NCBI RefSeq assembly: GCF_026213295.1
Contig: NC_079428.1
Location: forward strand, 1,941,670-2,005,669
Source: Gadus chalcogrammus
Taxonomy: Eukaryota > Chordata > Actinopteri > Gadiformes > Gadidae
DNA: 64,000 bases
Direction of reading: 5' to 3'
In this document: positions 53,066 to 64,000 of the stretch, piece after piece
Position numbering within the stretch: the first letter of the stretch is position 1
Layout: each line of letters starts with the position of its first letter
The notes under the pieces: generated by a model
What the model was told of the DNA's origin: nothing
The model's input: the letters and a program-made list of their open reading frames with translations, nothing else
Database searches by the model: none
Position numbers and translations under genes: made by a program

Positions 53066-53224
53066 GCATGCCGCGGGCGACCGCGGCGCTGCTCACTCGA
53101 GGGGAAAGCAGGCAGCTGCGTCTCTGACAGCTGGGCCCCGTCGCCACGGCCCCGTCCCCCAGTATCACACCGCGTCGCAGGGTCGCCAGGGCGCATCAGC
53201 CCAGGGAGGGGGACCGTCCACAAC

Positions 53225-53730
53225 CTGGCCCAGAATCCAGGCGTTAGACCGCACCCATTCCCCGTTCCCATTCCCAACCTGAAGGAAATGCTTGGCGTTA
53301 GACCGCACCCAATCCACCGTTCCCGTTCCCAACCTGAAGGAAATGCTTGGCGTTAGACCGCACCCAATCCACCGTTCCCGTTCCCAACCTGAAGGAAATG
53401 CTTGGCGTTAGACCACACCCAATCCACCGTTCCCAACCTGAAGGAAATGCTTGGCGTTAGACCACACCGAAACCGACGTTCCCATTCACAACCTGGCTCA
53501 GATACCAGGTGTTGAACCACTCTCAATCCTACGTTCGCATCAGCGTTGTACCACACCCGATCCAACACCCCTATTCACAACAAGGCCCAGACCCAAGGCG
53601 TTAGACCGCACCCAAACCACTGTTCCCATTCCCAACCTGGCTCGGATGATGCGTTAGACCGCTTCCAATCCACCACCCATATTCACAACCTGATGGGGAC
53701 GCCAAGCATTAGACCGCACCCAAAATCCCA
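53225..53730. repeat. 55 bp minisatellite
   Basis: Units start gcgttagaccgcacccaatc and end aaggaaatgcttg. Starts at 53295, 53350 and 53405 are exactly 55 apart; the next at 53454 lacks six bases. Outer units (53240 and 53460-53730) are diverged and carry caacctggctcagat-type endings. Short frames across it are repeat translations. Confidence 0.95.
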
Positions 53731-54425
53731 CATAATCACATTCCCTGAATGATAATGTGAGAATTAATGTCTTTTCCATGGTCCTTGGCCAACATAATGA
53801 TCCCTCCCGCTTGCTTCCAAACCAGCCCACTAGAGCAGATTAGATACTGTGCCTTTGTAAGTGGAGCATGTTTGTAGCTTGTATTGGCGTATTAGTAGCG
53901 TATTGGCTTAAATGGTATATGTTTGGGGACTCTGGACCGGACGCGTGCGCGTGTTTGTGTGTGTGTTAAATTACAGTACGGTTCATTAAGATATGATTAT
54001 TTATGATGGCGTCGCGTGGTGCTAAATGTTTCTTCATGTATCTCCATTCAGCAAACGTATCATACCCAATACTAATCTCTATTAGCACTTAGTAAAGACA
54101 CATTTCTTGAAATTGAAACACGTCTCGGTTGATGCTTGGTGCCATGAGGCTCTGTCTCATAAAAAAAGTTAGCCTACAGTTCTCAAAGTTATAAAATATT
54201 GAAATGGCTCCTTTTCGGTTGTATTTTAAATACATGCAAATGAGCATAGTTACATCTGGCACAAGACGGGTTTTAATTGCACTCTAATTTAATGTATAAA
54301 TAAGCCCTATTCACCAGGGCTGCTGCTGCCCTAGTCCCTGCAGATTAGACTGTGTGGGAGGACAGTATAGGTACGGGTAATTACAACTCACCCCTTCACA
54401 GACTCTTTGATTACACACGGCCGTC

Positions 54426-54530
<105 letters not shown>

Positions 54531-54544
54531 TGTCTTCACTCTGC

Positions 54545-54735
54545 TCCCCCAGCTGAAGTTGACCACCAGGGTGATAGATGTGGAAGATATCTCCTGCGAT
54601 GACGCAACCACACCCGATCAACCACCCCTTTACACAACCAGGTGATAGGCCGCACCCAATCCATCGTCCCTTTTCACCTGACCACCGGGCTGATAGATGT
54701 GGGAGATACCCCCGGCGTTGACACGACAGGACACG
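54545..54735. repeat. ~115 bp tandem repeat related to the minisatellite at 53.2 kb
   Basis: Two units share tgaccaccrggstgatagatgtgg. The segment between them has ggtgataggccgcacccaatccatcgt, close to the minisatellite unit. This indicates a common origin across about 900 bases. Confidence 0.75.
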
Positions 54736-57700
54736 GGACCCGGGGAGTACTAAGCTGTATTTCATGCATGAGCGGCTGTGATGGATTCGGCTTCTTGACC
54801 GTTGCCCCTGACCAGTAAAAATGGCGACCTTGCCGCGCGGCTAACTGCATGGCAGATTTGTCACCGAAACATCTTTGCGTGTTGACAACGTAGCGTCAAC
54901 ACGCGCCGCGGCGCAACGTGATGTATCGCGGGGTCACGACCCCGACGCCCGCCTGGTTCAGGAAGGAAATGAAGAAGATGTTCATGTTTGTTTACGTTAC
55001 ACGATGGTAATATGATATATATTCTTTAGTTATATACAATGTAACTGTTGCAGTTGCAATGCTGTGACGTTTTATTGTTGTTTTCCCCTAAGAGTTCAAC
55101 TTTAACAACAGAAGTCTTTGGTGTGCTGTGTATCTAGTGTTTCCTTAATGAAGGGACATTTTACACGTTTTATAGACACCAGCACATGTGCTCATTTCTT
55201 TCTTCTTCTCCCGGATAACATTTATAAGATGAAGTGGTGGTTTAAGCCTTGCTTAACATTCGCCCACATTAAAGGCTCGGCCATGGAAAAAAACCTTTCC
55301 TTTTCCTTCCTGTAATTGGCCCGCGATGTTTCCTTTCCGACGGACACTAGCTAGTAAAGTTGAAAGACTAGTGCACCGTTAATACGTCCTTCTAATTTGT
55401 TCTCCCTTCTTCATCGGTGGGATAAACATTGCGCAACATCGTGGGAGGAGGAGGTGGGTGAGGAGCATATGCCCTCAACGCAGCATGCTCACGGTCTCAG
55501 ATGTTCGTTAACAGTTGATTTCCTCAAGTCGCGTTTCCTTTTTGCCTCTCGCCTTAATGTGCTAATTATCGCTCGCCACGATCCACTCGGGTGGTTCGCG
55601 GCCTCGGACGGCGCAGACTTTGTTTTCGTAGCCGCGGTTTCTTCTGCCGAACCCACCTCTGGACGCACGCGCACGGTGCACATCAGCCCAGCTGTGTTCC
55701 ACATAGGAGGACAGAAAAGCCTTCTCCGGCTCCTCACGTGCACTGCCACATGAGCTCGCTTGGTGGGGAGAGTTCCCCTGGCACTGTTGATATTTAGGGG
55801 CTTTCATATCCATAAAAAGGAAAAAAAAACGCCCATCATCACCATGCCTCATTGGGTGGGATTTATGTTCTCGCTGCGACATTTGCCTCCACGCTATGAT
55901 AGATGGAGTGAAATGAAGGGGAAAAAATGGGAAATACTGTGAAAAGCACACAGTGATGCAAGTCAATTGCTATTGCGGATATTATTAGCACACAGACATG
56001 GAGAGAATTCATCAGCGGTCTTGTTGATGTTGTTTTTCCTCTGCGAACCACACTTGTTGAGCTTTTTGAGCTTTTGATCTCCCTTTTCTTAACTTATCTT
56101 GCTATAGTTATTATTTTTCTTAGATTTCTTTCACTGTCCTGTACCTATCCATCCAATCAGGCTTTCCTTTTTTAAAAGGCGATTCATCTCCTAAAATCGG
56201 ATAAACTTTAGCATTTATTCATTGAGAAACAAACGTTAAGAAGACGTTCATCCTCCGGACAAGAAGGGACTAGACTACTGGACTATGTTGTGACATTGAT
56301 GCCGTTTTCCACCCACCTTTCTATTTCCACCCTCCAACACCCGTTTTGCCTCCAATTCTTTTGGAGGGTGAATCGTGAGTGCTGTTCCGCAAGTCTGGAG
56401 TCTACCATTGAGGTTAACAGGCTCATGCTCCACCGACCACATTTGCATCTTTGACTCACCCCTCTCCCGGCCCAGCCAGGGAGAATGAAGGAGTGCGCAT
56501 CCTCTCCTGCATTGTGCAAAATTAAGATCGTACATCACCGTGCCTGGCACCCCATGCACTCCACTGATCTCAGTGTGAAGCCATGGAAGCCAGCTCTTTC
56601 AAGAGCAATATCGAAGGCTCCGGTGTGAAATGGGAGTAGCAGGCTGTCACGTGACCGACGCACCACCAGGGAACACTTGACACACTAACCAACCGTACAA
56701 TCCCATAAATCCTCATCCGTCTCTAAACGTGATTCACATTCATTTACAGTAATATTAGAGGTACGAGGATTCATTAATTAGTCGCGTTCCTTCATTCATG
56801 TAGATGAATCCTGTTGCAAAGCTAAACGTATATTTTTTTACCTACCACCCCTTCAACGCATTGTGTTTGTGAGCATACGTGCGCACAACAGTGGACACAA
56901 AGGACCTTCACCGTGGAATGGCTGTTACAAACACTGTTCGTCATTCCCGGGACATTATCGCCCCGATCCAAAAACCAGAGCAAGGTGACATCCGCCCCCA
57001 TTTCTCATATTTACATATGAACTAGCGTGTCCCCTGTGGGCTGAACATGGCCTTTCCTCTCCGGAACCGGTGTAACCCGCGGCTGCGTGTAGGACGAGTT
57101 AATACCTAGCTCGCTGAATGAATAGCCCCGCGTGATACATGGGCACGCGTCCTAATTGCAGCTCCCAGCAGTACGGGCCAAAAGCCAACGGGGGCCCACT
57201 GACCTTGGTCGGAGTAGAGAGGGCCTCGGTGCCTCTGCATGGCCTATTTGTGCTGCTGACGAACTCTCTAGGCACTGCAACACACAACTTTGTTCAGGGT
57301 TCAGTCAAACAGGAAGTCAGCTGGTGGGGCACCGAGTGCTGGAGTGGTACTCAACAACAACAAAAACCGTGTAAACCGTATCGAATGAAACTCAGATGAG
57401 CATCTGTAGAGCCAGATATACACTATTGCCTGTCTGTTGTATTTCTTAATACATTTAAGGGAGGTGCAGTATTTTTCTTTCTGACTATTTAGTCATTTAA
57501 CAGCTAGGAATATAGTGATGTCCGATGCATACATGTCATAAAGGAGCAGGTTGGGATTTGACATCTTGCTAAAGGAGGCCTATATGTGGGCTGTGGACAC
57601 TGGGGATCGAACCCAGTCCCCATTTGGCAGGGAGGCCAACTCCCTCCTCCTCCTCCAGTAGCACCCGGTCCATTTGAAAGCGGGACTGAAGGCACTAACC

Positions 57701-60196
57701 ATTGTTTCAGACCTTTGTAATCCAGTGACACAGAACCTAAAATCCAGGAGGGAGTCTGGAGGAGACATATCGTGCATCGGTTTAGTTTAATGGACCTTTG
57801 AAAATTATGCTTAGTGCAGAATTATTTTGATATTAAACAAAAATAATCGAGATCGGGTTTTATTGATGGTCAATGTGGTAATGGGTTGGCACGGCAAGAG
57901 CACATAGAAAGTAGCAGGGGTTAGCCGCGTGCATCTTACCACGTATTAGCCTCAGTTGATATAAATTTCAGCGCTTTCTGTTACAGCCCACTAAGTGGTC
58001 ATGGAGTGTAGCGAAGATGCAACGCGTAGCAATGGATGTTCACCGAACGGAAGGAGATGGCATTTGATTAAGTCACATGTGTTTCAAGGGAAAACATACA
58101 TTTTCAGGCTTTGTCTGGATTAAGGGCAAATTCATTTAATTCTTGGCATGCCGTGCCCACATGGCATTAAGTGGACGTGGACATGGAATTACCTCAACAA
58201 TCTATATGCAACTAACATATACCGTTGGGAAATTATACGTTGCGTTGGCAAAACGGTGGAAATGTGTCTCCCAAAATATGTCCAATGTAACCTTGTAACT
58301 CGCCGTCTCTTGGAAACAAACAACTGTTGTGTTGACCTGGTCCCATTCTGCATAGTATGGCAGACAGTGTATCACATAGGGATGTGCTGTTGACATGTCA
58401 TCATATAACCACAATGGTGTAATTACATGAACATTATTTATTCAAAGAACACATTCCAAAGCTGTACTATTTGAAGTTTGATATAGATATAGCTATTCAA
58501 ACAAATTAAACTTGAGCTTTCTTTCTGAGAATACATAAGTCTGTGTTTAGTCTCAAACAGACTGTGCTGTCTGTGAATGTACTTATAGTACTTCACAACG
58601 ATTTCCAAAACAACTATGTTTTATAATACATCTTAAGCTGTCATAGCTTATCTATTTCATCCTGATGATCCTAGATATTAATAACTTTTCTGGGAGGAGG
58701 GGAGACAATAAAACCCCAACATTATAAGCTGAATGTGAATCCATTGGGTACCAGGATAAATAATGTACTTGGAATACGAAGAAAATCACAGTCAAGCAAA
58801 CAGGTCTGAACTGCAGAGGTTAAAAAACAGTTAGTGTGCTTGGATGAAACAATCTTGTTATATGTGTGGTTATACAATGTGTATACAGAGGTGGAGTATG
58901 GAGACTGACACGACAGTGTCAAAATCAAAGCGCATCTGAATGTTGTTTGATCGTCCAATGATGACTTGCACGTTTTGAAGCTTCTTTCGGTTGACAGAAT
59001 ACTTTATTGTGCTCAAGTGATTTAGTCTCATTTGGAGCAAGTGTCTGAGATAAGTTGTTTTTGTTGCCATTGTTAAGAGAGCAGCTTTTTGTTTATCATT
59101 TTACTCTAGATTTATTTCCTCACACAGCCCTGTTTTATTTCCCCGGTGCATTTTTACCCGTGTTGGGACCACAGCACGTCCATTCAGCTATGCGCGGCAC
59201 ATAGCTCAAGCTTGAAATGAAAAGAAACATTGACTTAATTCAGCAGCTAATGGCCTTTTCCACTGTCATTTTGTTTTGTCGTCGGCTATGTTGTGTTCAT
59301 TTGTTATAGTTAGTAATGGATTGTTTTTTTAGTGATTGAAATACGTTTGGTATTGGAAAATAGCTTTTGACAAAAATTGTAACGTTGGTTGGTCCGGATG
59401 GAGGGAATATCTCCATCCCAATATTAAAGGGTTTATCTCACACATATAACTCCCTGGCAATCATCAGTATGGCTAATACAACCTGGTCCCACAAACCCAC
59501 TGTTTTTGCATCCACATCAATGCAGCAATCTAAAACCTAATCAAATCACCCTGGATAGAGTATAACGCAGAATATTGAAGAATCATGCGGTCGGATAATT
59601 CATGCCGAATGCCAAGATTTTTCACCCACGAAAATGCACATTTCACCGGCAGTGGACCTGCCATCCTGCAACCCATTATTAATCAACTCACATTTTACCC
59701 ACATTGCTTTGGCCCTAATTTCACAATCTGCACTTCATATGCCCAGGCGCCAAACAGTATGGGAGAGATGATAGGAGCAATCTGACAGAGTATATGCAGT
59801 TTTATAAGACTAGCCGGGCAGAAAATAGATTGGGGAAGAGTCAGGGGGAGCGGGTGGTGGTGGTGGTGGTGGTGGTGGTGATGGTGGCGCTGGTGGGAGG
59901 GGCGCTGGTGGGAGACTACGGTCTTGAGGAATACGAATGGAAGTTTTTTGAGGCTCGGGAGAGAAAATAACGTGTCACTCATGGCGGTGGCGGCTCGCAG
60001 GAGATTGCTGTTTTCTGAATCCAAGGCTGAGCTGTGACCCGGAGTCTCCCCTTTATGCTCGCGGAGCCTTCCAGAAGCTTTGTTAATCAGTCAATCAGTC
60101 ACATTCCTTCACAGACAGGTTTCGAAGGAATGAACCCGGGAGGAATTCAGTGGCGTGTCGAGGTTCACCTATCAACATTTTCCCTTTTGGCTTTAT
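54736..60196. other. Intron-like non-coding sequence
   Basis: A GC/CpG-rich patch at 55560-55760 and mostly AT-rich unique DNA elsewhere (57780-59600). A possible minus-strand SINE scrap is at 57590-57670 (GACTGGGTTCGATCCCCAGT). A (GGT)n run lies at 59853-59887. No gene is recognised. Confidence 0.55.
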
Positions 60197-60383
60197 CTCT
60201 CTCTCTCCCTCCCGCTCGCTCTCTTGCTCTCTCTCTCTCTCCCGCTCTCTCTCTCTCTCCCTCTCTCTTGTTCTCTCTCTCTCGCTCTCTCTATCTCTCT
60301 CTTGTTTTCTCTCTCGCTCCCGCTCGCTCTCTTGCTCTCTCTCTCTCCCGCTCGCTCTCTCTGTCTCTCTCTCTATCTCTCTT

Positions 60384-60473
<90 letters not shown>

Positions 60474-60520
60474 TCTCTCTCTTGTTCTCTCTCTCTCTCT
60501 CTATCTCCCTCTCACTCCCT
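60197..60520. repeat. (CT)n pyrimidine tract, ~320 bp
   Basis: TC dinucleotides with CGCT, TTGT and ATCT interruptions; pure TC at about 60380-60466. Confidence 0.97.
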
Positions 60521-61817
60521 GCTATGAATACACTACAAGCCAGGGTGATGATGAGGGTGAAGATGTTGCTAGCATGCTAACGATTATTATTCTTTGTGTT
60601 TAGCCGTAACGCACACATTTTCCTTTGGCGGTTTCTCAGTTCAGAAGAAGCTCTGGGAGGGGCCTTGAGTGAAGTGCAACGTAATTATCGGAACATATGG
60701 CGGGAGAAGCCCTCTCTTAACCCTCGCTCTAATGATGCTGGGCTATTACAGAAGGGCGAGCGAAGGTCACCCCTTCCATTAACTGATACATTCCATCACA
60801 GATGAATGGCTTATCCCTCACTTATTAGATAACGCCGAGCCTGGCAAATTAAGGGGGAGAAAATATATTTATTGCAAAGTTCACCGAAAATTTTCGAAAT
60901 GCAGCTCTTTCATATACTCCGTGGTGATAGTGAAGGAGCGAAAATAGTTCAAACCCTGCAGTGAAGGCTAGAGATGCCAAAGAGAGGGAATTTTCTCGAC
61001 ATAAAAGTAGAAAAAGATAAATAAAAAGACTCAGGGCACTATGAGACGCTTTGAAAGGAGGTTTCCATAAGAGGATTTCTAAGAGCAAATAAATAAATAA
61101 ATGGAAGTGCAGTATTTTTTTTTCCAAAGATGACCTTACCATCTATCCCTCAGCTGTCAAAACAGGTATTTTCTTTAGCTTAAGTCCCCTTGAAAGCAAG
61201 ACTTTACAGACTTAGGCTTTGTGTTTGGAACAAACGACAGGTTTGTACAGGTGAGGGAAGAGTGTGTTGGTATAAGTCTGTAGTTTTGGCATATGGAACA
61301 CAGCAGTTGTTATGATATCAGCTTTAGCCATCGCTTACATGAATTCTGAAGGCCTGCTATCCCAGATATTACACTCAATTCAAGAGTTTAAAGTATGTGT
61401 ACAATATGCCTGTACTTCAGCTAGCAGAACAACATTTAATTTAAAGCTTTTATACATTTTTATGCTTTTATACCTATATCAACATAGTTATATGAAACTA
61501 GTATAAAACAAGACATTTAAAATAGGTGTTCTGATGGGTAAAAGTGTATTTCCTTAGTTATAGATGGATATACTGTTAATAGATTCACGTATCACGTATG
61601 TGGCACACCGTACTATTTTACACTGAATCCTACCCCAGGATTCATCTTGTCCACCTCGAGGCCGCGGTGTGCGTTGGTGAGACACGTTTGGTTTGACTCC
61701 ACGAGACCCACTTCAGTTCCATTAACTTCCTCTGCTGAATAGAAGCTGGGAAGAAGCCCATCCACAATGCCAGTTTTCCCCAAGGGCAATTTTAGGCTTG
61801 GAGAAGCATCAGCACAC
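60521..61817. other. Non-coding unique sequence
   Basis: No gene or element is recognised. An (AAAT)n scrap lies at 61088-61101. Confidence 0.55.
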
Positions 61818-61937
61818 ACTCTCTCTCTCTCACCCTCGCTCGCTCGCTCGATCGCTCTCTCTCTCTCACCCTCGCTCGCTCTCTCTCTCTCTCTCTCGCT
61901 CTCGCTCTCGCTCACGCTCTGTCTCTGTCTCTCTCTC

Positions 61938-62036
<99 letters not shown>

Positions 62037-62231
62037 CCCCCTCTCTCTCTTTCCCTCCCCCCCTCTCTCTCTCTCCCTCCCCCCTCTCTCTCTCTCTCTC
62101 CCTCCCCCCCTCTCTATCTCTCTCTCTCCCTCCCCCCCACCCCTCTCTCTCTCCCTCTCTCGTTCCCCCCCCCCTCTCTCTCTTTCTCTCTCCCCCCCCC
62201 TCTCTCTCTCCCCCCCTCCCTCTCTCTCTCA
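61818..62231. repeat. (CT)n / (CCCT)n pyrimidine tract, ~410 bp
   Basis: A pure TC core at about 61943-62031, then C-tract-rich blocks. The Ser-Leu and Arg-Glu frames are repeat translations. Confidence 0.97.
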
Positions 62232-64000
62232 CACATGTTAATGGATCCAACAGTCACCCTCCCTGGCCCATGCAAAACATGCCTACGTACCGCCCACCCC
62301 CCAGGTACCTTGCGGTGTAAACCCGGCCAACTGCTGCGTCCTTTGTTCACGTCGGTCTTACGGCTATGGGGAGGGGGGGGGCGAAGCCAATGGTTGCGCA
62401 CAAAAGGACTGAAAGCTTTGGCGGCGACCGCCACAGAGCCCACAACACAATGCCCGCGGCCGGTCCAGGAACTGAGTGCCGGATGGCTGGACTTCCTTTG
62501 GCGGCTGTGGCCCGCCGATTGACTCGGCTGGCCGCCGCCGCCACCGCCGCCGCCGCCGCTGCAAGACGGCCCTGGTGATGCCAGCAGCACTCTGAGGAGA
62601 ACATGTGGTTTATTGGTAAATTGAAAGGAAAAACAATCAGTGTGGATACAGTGGGAGCCTGACGTGCGTGGCATTTTGGGGAAAAGGGGGAGGATGTGTT
62701 GTGCGTGGACTTGTGCGTCGTTACCAGACCGCATTGGACCATAGCTCAACCCGATGGAAAGAACGTATTTTATACGTAAAGTCTGACGGTCATTGCTGTA
62801 TTTCAATGTGATTATATCGACCTAAAATTGGAACGATCATATGTTGAATTCTGGATATTTTTTGTGCATTTAAGTATTGGTGTAGGTATATGATAATAGT
62901 ACACTTACAATATAACATAATAATACACTTGGATTACATTATTGTTTCACAGAATACAGCTTGTTATGCGTAGTATACTAATACTAAGTAAACTCATAAA
63001 ATATATTAAGTACAATTTTCAATATATTGGTTTTTCGCTTTGGAATATCTGTAGGCAGTTTGAAGGCCTTCCGAAGTCCAAGTGGGTGGGCGGACAGAGA
63101 GGTGGAAAGATCAGCAAGTTGCAGTTATTTCCAAAAGTCCTCCGCCGCAGCAACTCGTCTGGCCCTCGTGGAAAGGGGTTTCGATTCCTGAGCTGTTACA
63201 TCATGCATCTCTCCCGGCTAATAAGCCAACTAACATCGGAAACAAAGAGAGAGAAACAGAACAACACTTTGCTACTTTATTTTCATATTGAGTCGACATC
63301 TTTACTTTCCCTCAGCTCAACCTTCTTTGGATACAACTCCTCCTCAGACTGGTCGACTTGCTGATTTCCACCGGTAATATAAAAAGGTTCTCGGCGTTAA
63401 CTTGTATAAAGCGTGAAAAGGGTCGCCAACCAGCTGGGTAGCGTGGCGTAGCTTTCAGATGTTCTGAACAAATCTGGAAGGATCGATATTGCATTCCTTT
63501 CCGTGCTCAATGTCGCGGTATGCACTTCACGCCACAGTGCAGCATTAAGACACACTCTGAGTGCCATTTAACATTGTCTTTTAAGCGAAAAGCCATCACA
63601 TATTTCAACAAATTTCACAGATTGAAAGTTGTTGAGACTTCCAGATGGTGCAGCAGTGGGGGGAATAAGAAAGGGAAAAAAAGCAGTTCATTGATTTCCT
63701 GTTTGATATGACAAATAGCAAATATTTTCAACGTTGACAAATGGAGCAGAGGAGGATGGAACAGGAGGCATTCCAGTGTCTGGTCTGATTTCTAGTTTGC
63801 CGACATTGTTCAGGAAAATAGTCTTCTCAACCTGTTGCGCATCATTAAACACCTGTGTGCCCATTGACGTGCACCGATAAACTGCAGTCTAATAAATAAC
63901 AAGCTAATCAATGATAAAACTGGAATAAAAAACGACCATATATATTTTCAGATATCTCTATATACTATAATCATTTTGGTAATACTTTTTTTAGAGGGAT
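62232..64000. other. Non-coding sequence to window end
   Basis: A GC-rich stretch at 62360-62580 ends in a (CCG)n run at 62530-62562. The rest is AT-rich and repeat-poor. No exon or gene is recognised. Confidence 0.55.

Noticed and set aside
53225..53730. Regular repeats that could suggest a CRISPR array
   Set aside because: Units are contiguous without variable spacers and the window is vertebrate DNA; it is a minisatellite.

Overview
The window looks like nuclear DNA from a bony fish. The evidence is teleost-type LINE and SINE repeats, a 5S rDNA array, Crypton-type tyrosine recombinase elements with a spliceosomal intron, and a very dense load of (CA)n, (GA)n and poly-G/C tracts. The extreme dinucleotide-repeat density would fit a gadid such as Atlantic cod, but that is an inference. 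A 100-base run of N at 10607-10706 marks an assembly gap. Region 1 (1-10606) is a small RNA-gene cluster that mobile elements have invaded. It starts with two direct ~190 bp repeats, each carrying an initiator-type tRNA-Met gene: one has anticodon CTT, the other a changed T-loop. A 3' scrap of a further tRNA lies between them. Next comes a repeated tRNA-Val flank. A tRNA-Val gene is split into a 5' half (1221-1261) and a 3' half (9231-9279) by about 8 kb of inserted DNA. After the 3' half come about 1.8 units of a ~550 bp 5S rDNA repeat, with the 5S genes on the minus strand, running into the gap. The inserted ~8 kb holds, in order: a 5'-truncated minus-strand LINE fragment; two head-to-tail Crypton-like elements, each with a two-exon tyrosine recombinase gene (first copy frameshifted, second copy open throughout); a near-perfect 142 bp hairpin after the second copy and a 64 bp version at the junction between them; and a minus-strand exon-like gene remnant of unrecognised family. 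Region 2 (10707-64000) has almost no recognisable coding sequence and reads as intron or intergenic DNA. It holds two short exon-like segments with good splice signals (15661-15704 and 33842-33889), several SINE or other interspersed repeat remnants, a 55 bp minisatellite with a related repeat 1 kb away, an unusual double hairpin at 49.6 kb, a few AT-rich stretches that look like candidate conserved non-coding elements, and very long CA/TG and CT/GA microsatellites. Nearly all other long open frames here are translations of microsatellites (Cys-Val, Thr-His, Ser-Leu or Arg-Glu repeats) and are not genes. The most interesting system is the tandem tyrosine recombinase element pair inside a tRNA-Val gene: an apparently intact recombinase, iterated 22 bp motifs, inverted termini, hairpins and an att-like duplication at the outer tRNA break.
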